DNA from: JAPLXD01 sp043802865
GTDB taxonomy: Bacteria > Patescibacteriota > Minisyncoccia > Moranbacterales > UBA11712
Reading direction: 5' to 3'
Length of the DNA: 6,925 nt
Assembly (NCBI GenBank): GCA_043802865.1
Contig: JAZDKQ010000005.1
Location: forward strand, 1 to 6,925
How positions within the stretch are numbered: position 1 is the stretch's first letter; every line of letters begins with the position of its first letter. Below, piece by piece: positions 1-5,663 of the stretch. Position numbers and translations under genes: made by a program. Under the pieces are notes generated by a model. It worked only from the letters and a program-made list of their open reading frames with translations, ran no database searches and was not told the origin of the DNA.

Positions 1-110
1 GCTAGGATATTGTTGCAAATCGATTCCCCTTTTCCGGCGGGTTGTTTTTTTGACCGTTTCTTGATAGTATTATTCAAGTTGAAGCGATATTGCAACAAGC
101 CGTTGTAGCT

Positions 111-125
111 TCCGCCAGAGGCGGA
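111..125. repeat. Short perfect palindrome TCCGCC-AGA-GGCGGA
   Basis: Two perfectly complementary 6-base arms (111-116 and 120-125) flank a 3-base AGA loop. No T-run follows on either strand, so it is not an intrinsic terminator. GC-rich palindromes of this type are, in my recollection, dispersed in many Patescibacteria genomes, in the manner of REP elements. That part is recollection, not something the window shows, since only one copy is present. Confidence 0.6.
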
Positions 126-129
126 CAGG

Positions 130-147
130 CAGTTGGCAGATTTACTC
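130..147 (+). repeat. Partial duplicate of the tRNA-Thr D-arm
   Basis: This 18-base segment matches 172-189 inside tRNA-Thr at 16 of 18 positions. The first 11 bases, CAGTTGGCAGA, are identical. The matched part covers the end of the D-stem, the D-loop, the 3' D-stem and the start of the anticodon stem. The flanks do not align, and no acceptor, anticodon or T-arm is present, so this is a fragment and not a tRNA gene. It is probably a relic of a tandem tRNA copy or of slippage or recombination at the tRNA. Confidence 0.55.
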
Positions 148-159
148 GTCAAGAGCCAT

Positions 160-232
160 GCCCACGTAACTCAGTTGGCAGAGTAACTCCATGGTAAGGA
201 GTAAGTCGGCAGTTCGAATCTGCCCGTGGGCT
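160..232 (+). tRNA. tRNA-Thr (anticodon GGU)
   Basis: A full cloverleaf can be drawn by hand. The acceptor stem is 160-166 with 225-231 (7 of 7 pairs), the D-stem 169-172 with 181-184, the anticodon stem 186-190 with 198-202, and the T-stem 208-212 with 220-224 around a standard TTCGAAT loop. The anticodon loop 191-197 carries GGT at 193-195, which reads ACC and ACU threonine codons. The first two acceptor pairs, G-C and C-G, match known threonine identity elements. The discriminator base is T232, whereas bacterial threonine tRNAs more often carry A. CCA is not encoded, so a CCA-adding enzyme must complete the 3' end. A partial copy of the D-arm lies just upstream. Confidence 0.96.
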
Positions 233-257
233 CAAGGATAATTTTTTATTCAAAAAT

Positions 258-1151
258 ATGTCCGGAAAAAAAATATCAATATTTGTTGTTGCGTTGATTG
301 TCATCGCCGTCTTAGTTTTGTTGTATCAAAGCGACAAAAGCAAAAAGAATCAAAATACGCAGCCACTTCCCAAAAATTCTTCCGCGGAAAGCAACAGCGC
401 AAGTGAAAGCGCTGATGAAGTTGACGTGAATTTCGACCAGATGGAGGAGGACTTCGACGCGCAATGCGCGGACGGCCAGTGGATGAAAATTGCCGATGTG
501 GAGGGGGATATAACCACTGCGCAAGGGGTAGTTCAATCAATTGATCCGGATGATGAAACGACCGCGGCATTTCAAAATTATCGAAATTATCTCGACGGAA
601 AAGAGAAAATCGCGCTTGTTGATCCGAACGTGAAGACGGATATCGACGACAGCGATTTGGATTTTTTTCAGACCAGGGAAGCGGAAGTCCAGGGAGTATT
701 GAGCCGGCAAGGCGCGGTGAAAGAAATGAAAGTGTTTCAGATTCGATGCGCGGGCGAAGAAACGGACAAGAGCGCCGTCGACAACCGTGCCAAGATCCTG
801 AATTATATCTCGGCGAACATCAGCTCGATTGCTCCGGAAAAGGCGCCGAAGCAAAAATGGGTGGCATATTCGGTGGTCATTCTGGACGAAAAAGATTTTT
901 ATGTCGATTACTATGATACTATCGAAGACGATGAAAACAGCGATCTGGAGCTGGATACGACGCACAGAGTCCTGCTGGAGATCACTCCCGGAGAGGGTGG
1001 CAATTTCAGCGCAAAGGTGCTAGCCTATTGGATCCCGAGCGAAGAGGATTTTGTCCTCAAACAAGGGAAAGACAAATTTGAAAATGTCGACGAATTTTCT
1101 CTGCCGTCCTATTCCTATGATTATGAGGATGATTCCTGGTCGAGAGACTAA
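258..1151 (+). CDS. Acidic single-pass membrane-anchored protein of unknown function
   Basis: I do not recognise this 297-residue protein. A short basic N-terminus (KK at 4-5) leads into a hydrophobic segment at about 6-23, followed by lysines (27, 29, 30). That is the pattern of an uncleaved signal anchor with the bulk of the protein outside the cell; there is no lipobox. Residues 31-56 are a Ser/Asn/Glu-rich linker. The rest is strongly acidic. Two cysteines, C70 and C164, bracket a probable beta-rich domain (about 80-166) containing the patterns GVVQSI and VQGVL; the pair could form a disulfide. A second domain follows at about 175-275, with patterns such as KILNYISANI, VAYSVVILDE and VLLEI. 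The beta segments hint at an OB-like fold, but only weakly. The start is the first ATG after tRNA-Thr and leaves the membrane segment intact; there is no ribosome binding site. The gene lies between tRNA-Thr and rpmG with short gaps on both sides, so co-transcription is likely. Confidence 0.85.
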   Translation: MSGKKISIFVVALIVIAVLVLLYQSDKSKKNQNTQPLPKNSSAESNSASESADEVDVNFDQMEEDFDAQCADGQWMKIADVEGDITTAQGVVQSIDPDDETTAAFQNYRNYLDGKEKIALVDPNVKTDIDDSDLDFFQTREAEVQGVLSRQGAVKEMKVFQIRCAGEETDKSAVDNRAKILNYISANISSIAPEKAPKQKWVAYSVVILDEKDFYVDYYDTIEDDENSDLELDTTHRVLLEITPGEGGNFSAKVLAYWIPSEEDFVLKQGKDKFENVDEFSLPSYSYDYEDDSWSRD

Positions 1152-1186
1152 GCTGAAGCTTATAAATTAATTAAGATCGAAACATC

Positions 1187-1342
1187 ATGTCACAAGACAA
1201 TCTCATCAAGTTCAAATGCGGGGTTTGCAAATCCGTGAACTATCACTCAACTCGCAACAAAAAGAAGATCAAAGAAAAGATCGCTCTCAAGAAATTTTGC
1301 AAAAAATGCCGCAAACATACGCCGCACAAGGAATCGAAATAA
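1187..1342 (+). CDS. rpmG: Large ribosomal subunit protein bL33
   Basis: This short gene encodes a 51-residue protein, the usual bL33 length. bL33 sits in the 50S subunit near the E site. The sequence has the family's pattern: a K-F-K-C-G-V-C segment with C11 and C14, the N-Y-H-S-T-R-N-K-K motif at 18-26, and a second pair, C38 and C41, in FCKKCRKH. The four cysteines make this the zinc-binding (C+) form. The C-terminus HTPHKESK is also typical. The ATG is the only in-frame start that gives the full family N-terminus; no Shine-Dalgarno sequence precedes it. It is followed after 18 bases by tRNA-Trp, an arrangement common in bacteria, where secE and nusG usually come next. Confidence 0.96.
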   Translation: MSQDNLIKFKCGVCKSVNYHSTRNKKKIKEKIALKKFCKKCRKHTPHKESK

Positions 1343-1360
1343 TTTTGATCGGGGGGAAAC

Positions 1361-1431
1361 GGGAGCTTAGTTAAGTGGTATAACTCCGGTCTCCAAAACC
1401 GGTGTCGGGGGTCCGATTCCCTCAGCTCCTG
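1361..1431 (+). tRNA. tRNA-Trp (anticodon CCA)
   Basis: The cloverleaf is complete. The acceptor stem is 1361-1367 with 1424-1430 (the first pair is a G-T wobble), the D-stem 1370-1373 with 1381-1384, the anticodon stem 1386-1390 with 1398-1402, and the T-stem 1407-1411 with 1419-1423. The loop CTCCAAA holds anticodon CCA at 1393-1395, which reads UGG. The discriminator is G1431, as expected for tryptophan. The gene is short (71 bases) with a 4-base variable region. The T-loop is TCCGATT instead of the usual TTCGANT, so position 55, normally a near-universal U (pseudouridine), is C. CCA is not encoded. The 3' end lies 3 bases before the ATG of the next gene. Confidence 0.95.
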
Positions 1432-1434
1432 CAT

Positions 1435-2214
1435 ATGAAAAGATTTTTTCTCTATTTTCTTCTACTTTTGCTCATTGCCGGTTTGGCTGCGCTGGCTTTT
1501 GGCTTTTATAACGCGAAAAAGATCCGCGCATGGGCCGGCGCGGCGGCGGAAATCAAGTCGCAGCACGATGTTTTCGCAAAAGAAAAAAACATTGAATCCA
1601 GATTTGATGCAAGCGGAGGGGAAAAAATGGAGGAGTTCAAGAGAGAGTTTGCCAGTTTTTCGACGGATTTGGATTCCATAGTCAAGGAAACGGAAACAGC
1701 TCGAAAAGAAATTGGTGAATTGAATGGATCAGTGGCGACGAAATCCGTGCGTGCCCAAATCGATGAATATTATCAGCAGAGCGGCGAACAGGCGAAAAAT
1801 ATTGCCAGCGTCGTAAAATTTATGAGCCAGCTTTTTGAAGTCAGGATCATTTTTGACAGAATAACACCAGATTCAACGCTCGAAGAGATAAAAGGATTGA
1901 TTGGAGAAGCCAAGTCAAAAAACGGAGAAATTGATACTGAAATATTACCGACAGAAACGAAGGATTTTGGAGTTGAATTAAAAACAGCTATTTATAATTA
2001 TCTGGACACACTTGATCAATATGCGGCAGGAAAAATTGAAGGTCATAACCAACTTAATGCGAGCTATATGGATTTTTCACAAAAAGAAAACGATTTTCGG
2101 GAAGCGAGAAAAAATTTGGCTGTTTATGTAAATATAAAAAACCTGGACTCGCTTGGAAACAAAATCGACAGCGACCTGATGGTTTTGAGAAAAGTGAAGT
2201 TTAGTATAAAATGA
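1435..2214 (+). CDS. Membrane-anchored helical protein of unknown function, coupled to the adaptor gene
   Basis: This 259-residue protein is not a family I recognise. K2 and R3 precede a long hydrophobic segment (about 4-24), then K28, K29 and R31: a single N-terminal membrane anchor with no cleavage site or lipobox. The remainder is predicted by eye to be almost entirely helical, with charged and heptad-like stretches at about 62-98, 105-135, 147-165, 178-200 and 212-252. There are no cysteines. A GTG 11 codons upstream (1402) would put the start inside tRNA-Trp, so the ATG is preferred. The gene ends in an ATGA overlap with the MacA-like adaptor, which implies translational coupling and a shared role. 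It may be an extracytoplasmic accessory or second adaptor-like subunit, but that is inference. It is far too long to be SecE, the gene usually found at this spot. The second half looks more AT-rich than neighbouring genes. Confidence 0.85.
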   Translation: MKRFFLYFLLLLLIAGLAALAFGFYNAKKIRAWAGAAAEIKSQHDVFAKEKNIESRFDASGGEKMEEFKREFASFSTDLDSIVKETETARKEIGELNGSVATKSVRAQIDEYYQQSGEQAKNIASVVKFMSQLFEVRIIFDRITPDSTLEEIKGLIGEAKSKNGEIDTEILPTETKDFGVELKTAIYNYLDTLDQYAAGKIEGHNQLNASYMDFSQKENDFREARKNLAVYVNIKNLDSLGNKIDSDLMVLRKVKFSIK

Positions 2215-3548
2215 AATCAATTCGATATTTTTTCATGCCCCCCAAAAAAACTATAATTTGGATTGTTATTGGAGTGGCTGTGCTGATTGGCATAGTGTAT
2301 TTTGCGTTTCTGCGAAAGCCAAAAGTTCAATATAATACGGCCGAAGCAAAAAAGGGCGAATTGACCGGGACCGTTTCGGTAACGGGAACCCTGAAGGCCA
2401 ACGATACCCTCTCGCTGAACTTTGAAACCACCGGCCGCGTGAGGTCAGTCAACGCAAAAGTCGGCCAGAAAGTCGGAAAAGGGGATGTGATTGGATACTT
2501 GGGCGATGCCGGACTTCAATTTGCTCTTGATCAAGCCAAAGCCAATTTGGAAAAAGCGCAGGCAGACGCCGGAGCGAGCTATGATACTATTCACAGCGCT
2601 GAAGTGGGAAAAAGCAACGCGGAAAAATATCTTGATGACACGAAAAGCCTCAACAAAAGAAATATCACGGCCGCCGGGCAAAAAGTCAGCGATGCAAAAA
2701 AATATTCCGAAGACGCTCAAAGTTATTATAATACGATAAAAGACGACAACGGCGCGGACAGTTCAACCACCAAATCAGCAAAACTCACGCTCGATACGGC
2801 CGAAGCCGGCTATGAACAGGCCAAGGATGCCCTTGATGTGGCTGACCAGACAGCCGATCTTTCCGAAACTTCAGCGGAAAATTCTCTTGACGCGGCAAAA
2901 GCGACACTCGCCGCGTCAAAATCAAAATATGTGGCGGCTTCAAAAGACGCTACAGTAGCCAGCTTCGAAGCAGCGTATCAAACAGCGCTCGTGAATCTTG
3001 ACAAAGCCGTTCTTCGCGCGCCCGCTGGGGGCGTGATCAAAGAAGTGAACTACAAAGCCGGAGAAGTTCTCGGCTCGACCGCGACGACATCTTTTGCCAA
3101 AATGATTTCCTATGACTTCATTCTTGAGGCGAAAGTTTCCGAATCGGATATTGCCAAAATAAAGTTGGACCAAAAAGCCACTCTCACTTTTGACGCTTTC
3201 GACCCGGGCGAAAAATTCACGGCCTTTGTTGCTTCAATTGATCCTTCAGCCACAGTTGTTCAGGACGTTGTGAACTACATCGTGAAACTTGCGATGGACA
3301 AAGACGACTTGCGTCTCAAAGACGGTATGAGCGCCGATTTGGATATTTTTATCTTCGAGAAGAGTGACATTTTGGCGATCCAGGAACGGGCGATAAAAGA
3401 CGTTGATGGAAAGAAAGTCGTGCAAATTCTCGAAAAAGGAAAACCAGCTCAACGGGAAGTGAAAACGGGAGCGAAAGGAGACGGAGGAATGATCGAAATC
3501 ATTAGTGGATTGCGAGAAGGAGAACAAGTTATCACTTCGACAAAGTAA
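2211..3548 (+). CDS. MacA/HlyD-type periplasmic adaptor (membrane fusion protein)
   Basis: This 445-residue protein has the standard adaptor layout. Membrane anchor: about 15-34, followed by R35 and K36. N-terminal half of the biotinyl-lipoyl domain: about 68-101, with GRVRSVNAKVGQKVGKGDVI. Long Ala/Lys/Asp-rich alpha-hairpin: about 102-265. Second lipoyl half: about 268-287, with LRAPAGGVIKEVNYKAGE. Beta-barrel: about 300-380. Membrane-proximal domain: about 383-445, ending in GLREGEQVITSTK. Such proteins link an ABC permease to its substrate or to an outer channel. The hairpin tip (about 176-188, KDDNGADSSTTK) lacks the Arg-Leu-Ser/Thr motif that Gram-negative MacA/AcrA use to dock TolC, in keeping with a cell without an outer membrane (as with YknX of Bacillus). 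The first ATG overlaps the preceding stop by 4 bases; the ATG at 2235 is a possible alternative start and would keep the anchor. The ATPase follows after a 135-base repeat region. Confidence 0.93.
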   Translation: MKSIRYFFMPPKKTIIWIVIGVAVLIGIVYFAFLRKPKVQYNTAEAKKGELTGTVSVTGTLKANDTLSLNFETTGRVRSVNAKVGQKVGKGDVIGYLGDAGLQFALDQAKANLEKAQADAGASYDTIHSAEVGKSNAEKYLDDTKSLNKRNITAAGQKVSDAKKYSEDAQSYYNTIKDDNGADSSTTKSAKLTLDTAEAGYEQAKDALDVADQTADLSETSAENSLDAAKATLAASKSKYVAASKDATVASFEAAYQTALVNLDKAVLRAPAGGVIKEVNYKAGEVLGSTATTSFAKMISYDFILEAKVSESDIAKIKLDQKATLTFDAFDPGEKFTAFVASIDPSATVVQDVVNYIVKLAMDKDDLRLKDGMSADLDIFIFEKSDILAIQERAIKDVDGKKVVQILEKGKPAQREVKTGAKGDGGMIEIISGLREGEQVITSTK

Positions 3549-3564
3549 AAAAATACTTTCTGTA

Positions 3565-3674
3565 AAAATTTCCAATATCCAATTTCCAATAAAATCCCAA
3601 GCTCCAATGTCCAAAGTTTATAATTGGGATTTGGGGTTTTGTTTGACATTTGAATTTTGACGTTGGGATTTTTT
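3565..3674. repeat. CCAAT-rich intergenic inverted-repeat element
   Basis: The gap between adaptor and ATPase is filled by a structured repeat. Its left half repeats TCCAAT-like hexamers every 7-10 bases (3571, 3578, 3585, variant TCCCAA at 3595, 3603, variant TCCAAA at 3610). Its right half carries the complementary signature: TTGGGATTT at 3624-3632 and TTGGGATTTT at 3663-3672. AAATCCCAA (3592-3600) pairs perfectly with 3624-3632 (9 pairs, 23-base loop), and AAAATCCCAA (3591-3600) pairs with 3663-3672 (10 pairs, then TT). The two right arms compete for the same left arm. Similar CCAATTTCCAAT tracts are, as I recall, dispersed in Patescibacteria intergenic regions. It could be a mobile or repetitive element that also acts as a weak terminator or mRNA processing site inside the operon. 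Confidence 0.75.
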
Positions 3675-3683
3675 AATATTGCT

Positions 3684-4409
3684 ATGCTCATAAGCGTTAG
3701 AAACTTGTGCAAAGAATATGATAATGACGGAGTGATCACGCAGGCGTTGTGCGGGGTTTCTTTTGATATTGACAAGGGCGAATTTGTGGCCGTCATGGGC
3801 CCGAGCGGCAGTGGAAAATCAACCCTGATGCAGCTTTTGGGATTTCTGGACCGGCCGTCGGACGGGCAATATTTTTTCGATGGGCGCGACACGAAAAACT
3901 TTTCCGACGACGAACTGGCATACTTCAGAAATCAAAAAATTGGTTTTGTTTTCCAGTCGTTCAATCTTTTGCCCAGAACAACTGTTTTTGAAAATGTGGA
4001 ACTTCCGCTTTTGTATGACGAGCGAAAAGAATCGCAAAGTCTCATCAAACAGAAAGTCGAGCAGGCGCTCAAAGCCGTGAATCTTGAGAGCAGAATCAAC
4101 AATTTTTCCAACCAACTCTCGGGTGGAGAGCAACAAAGAGTGGCGATCGCGAGAGCGCTTGTCAATGACCCGGCCCTCATCCTTGCCGACGAACCAACGG
4201 GAAATTTGGATTCCAAAAATGGCCTGCAAATAATGAGAATACTTCAAAAATTGAACGACGCAGGACATACGATCGTGATGGTGACGCATGAAACATACAC
4301 CTCCGAACATGCCAAGAGAATCATTCAAATGCTGGATGGAAAAGTGGAGGATGATTATTCAGTGAAAAGAAGAAGAATAGCGGACGGAGAAAAGGAATTA
4401 TTGAAATAA
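3684..4409 (+). CDS. ABC transporter ATPase, MacB/LolD/YknY type
   Basis: This 241-residue protein supplies ATP-driven force to the permeases that follow. All nucleotide-binding elements are present: an A-loop tyrosine (Y12), Walker A GPSGSGKST (39-47), Q-loop Q91 in VFQSFNLLP, signature LSGGEQQRVAIARAL (145-159), Walker B LILADE (165-170) with catalytic E170, D-loop GNLD (173-176) and switch H202. Length and motifs fit the stand-alone ATPases of the MacB/LolD class, in which ATPase and permease are separate proteins, unlike E. coli MacB. The ATG at 3684 gives the usual family N-terminus (LISVRNLCKEY); an in-frame TTG at 3657 would begin inside the intergenic repeat and is less likely. A basic tail (about 228-241, VKRRRIADGEKELLK) runs past the usual end. 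Only 4 bases separate it from the first permease. Confidence 0.97.
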   Translation: MLISVRNLCKEYDNDGVITQALCGVSFDIDKGEFVAVMGPSGSGKSTLMQLLGFLDRPSDGQYFFDGRDTKNFSDDELAYFRNQKIGFVFQSFNLLPRTTVFENVELPLLYDERKESQSLIKQKVEQALKAVNLESRINNFSNQLSGGEQQRVAIARALVNDPALILADEPTGNLDSKNGLQIMRILQKLNDAGHTIVMVTHETYTSEHAKRIIQMLDGKVEDDYSVKRRRIADGEKELLK

Positions 4410-4413
4410 TTTT

Positions 4414-5658
4414 ATGCGTTTTTCTGATCCCGTCAAAATCGCCTACAAAAATCTCACTGCGGCCAAGTTCCGCTCTTTTTTGACCATTCTCGGAATTGTG
4501 ATCGGTATCGCGTCCGTGATCATTATCATTGCCATCGGATCCAGCGCCCAGGAGCTGATCTTGGATCAGGTGAAGGGCGTCGGGTCAAACCTTGTGGGAG
4601 TTCTTCCCGGAGCTTCTGAAGAAAAAGGGCCACCGGCAAGCGCGATGGGTGTTATCATCACGACTCTCAAATATGATGATCTCAAAGCTATTCTCCAGAA
4701 AAATAATGTTCCCAACGCGGCTGAAGGAGCGGCTTATATCAGCGGAAATGATGCCGTCCAATATGAGGACAAAGACAAAAATTACACATTCCAGGGGACG
4801 ACTGCCAGCTATATAAACGTAGAGAACGCTGAAATAGACAAGGGGCGATTTTTCACCAAGGAGGAAGAAACGAGCTTGTCGCGTTTTGCCGTGCTTGGAT
4901 CAGAGGTGGCGTTGGATCTTTTCGGTGAGGGCGACAGTCCGGTCGGAAAAAGAATAAAAATAGGCAAACAAAATTTTGAAGTGATCGGCACTTTCAAAAA
5001 AAGAGACTCAGCTGCTTTTTCCAATCAGAATACGGCTATTTTTGTGCCTCTTTTCACGGCGCAAAAAGTGATGCTTGGGGTTGACTATCTCAATTTCATC
5101 CGCGTCAAAGTCGATAGCGAAACAAATATCGATCGGGCGAAAGCCGATATCATCACGACTCTTCGGGAACAGCATGACATCAAAAAGGCGAGCGGCGATG
5201 ATTTTTCGGTGCGCGACCAAAAAGCGGGACTCGATGCCATCACGAATATCACCGGGGCGATAAAATATTTTTTGGCGGCAATTGCGGCGATTTCTCTTCT
5301 TGTCGGAGGCGTGGGGATCATGAACACGATGCTTATTTCCGTCAACCAAAGAATTCGCGAAGTGGGCCTTCGCAAAGCCATTGGAGCAAAAAATTCCCTG
5401 ATCATGCTTCAGTTTTTGGTGGAGTCGATTTTCGTGACGCTTTTGGGCGGCGTGATCGGGATCATCATCGGAATTTTGGTGACTTTTTTGGTGGCGCTGA
5501 TCATTCAAAAGCTGGGATATCATTGGCCGTTTATCGTCACGATGTCGTCAATCTTGCTCGCGACCGGAATTTCTTTGCTCATTGGGGTGTTTTTCGGAAT
5601 CTATCCGGCTCGCAAAGCCGCGAAATTAAATATTGTGGAAGCGCTTAGATATGAATAA
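4414..5658 (+). CDS. MacB/FtsX-type ABC transporter permease (first copy)
   Basis: This is a complete 414-residue permease of the MacB/YknZ group. Transmembrane segment 1 (about 21-44, LTILGIVIGIASVIIIIAIG) is followed by a large extracytoplasmic MacB_PCD-type domain (about 45-280). A C-terminal FtsX domain has three further segments (about 284-309, 333-363 and 375-397). Between segments 2 and 3 lies the cytoplasmic coupling motif REVGLRKAIGA (315-325), which contacts the ATPase. The protein ends with YPARKAAKLNIVEALRYE, the standard family ending, so it is full length. It follows the ATPase after 4 bases and precedes a homologous permease after 5, so it is surely in the same operon. Such mechanotransmitter permeases export peptides, lipids or proteins rather than pumping through a transmembrane channel; the substrate here is unknown. 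Confidence 0.97.
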   Translation: MRFSDPVKIAYKNLTAAKFRSFLTILGIVIGIASVIIIIAIGSSAQELILDQVKGVGSNLVGVLPGASEEKGPPASAMGVIITTLKYDDLKAILQKNNVPNAAEGAAYISGNDAVQYEDKDKNYTFQGTTASYINVENAEIDKGRFFTKEEETSLSRFAVLGSEVALDLFGEGDSPVGKRIKIGKQNFEVIGTFKKRDSAAFSNQNTAIFVPLFTAQKVMLGVDYLNFIRVKVDSETNIDRAKADIITTLREQHDIKKASGDDFSVRDQKAGLDAITNITGAIKYFLAAIAAISLLVGGVGIMNTMLISVNQRIREVGLRKAIGAKNSLIMLQFLVESIFVTLLGGVIGIIIGILVTFLVALIIQKLGYHWPFIVTMSSILLATGISLLIGVFFGIYPARKAAKLNIVEALRYE

Positions 5659-5663
5659 AAAAT

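Larger units (their letters stand above)
1..159. other. Non-coding leader upstream of tRNA-Thr
   Basis: No convincing gene is seen here. One forward frame is open from the window edge to a TAG at 106-108, but its 35-residue translation has no recognisable features. A T-rich tract (45-51) follows a GC-rich segment (34-41), but the two do not form a good terminator hairpin. TTGACC (50-55) and TTGATA (61-66) resemble -35 boxes, but no well-spaced -10 box accompanies either. The stretch presumably carries the promoter for tRNA-Thr. It also contains the palindrome at 111-125 and the tRNA-derived repeat at 130-147. Confidence 0.5.

Noticed and set aside
26..51. Possible intrinsic terminator (GC-rich segment then seven T)
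   Set aside because: The GC-rich part does not form a stable stem; only about three pairs can be drawn.
11..97. Inverted 8-base repeat TGTTGCAA (11-18) and TTGCAACA (90-97)
   Set aside because: It is short and widely separated, with imperfect flanks, so chance is a sufficient explanation.
1402..1434. GTG start extending the 259-residue protein upstream by 11 codons
   Set aside because: The extension lies inside tRNA-Trp and puts polar residues before a well-formed signal anchor; the ATG at 1435 is better.
3643..3679. Possible promoter for the ATPase gene: TTGACA at 3643-3648 with TAATAT at 3674-3679
   Set aside because: The -35 match is perfect but the spacing to the AT-rich -10-like sequence is 25 bases, and nothing better lies at 16-18 bases.
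3657..3683. TTG start extending the ABC ATPase by 9 codons
   Set aside because: The extension lies in the intergenic repeat and the family N-terminus begins at the ATG at 3684.
3549..3683. CRISPR array in the repeat-rich gap
   Set aside because: The units are only 6-7 bases with almost no spacers, and there are no cas genes in the window.
3819..4328. A 169-codon minus-strand open frame
   Set aside because: It is antisense to the Walker A through H-switch region of the ABC ATPase and has no features of its own.
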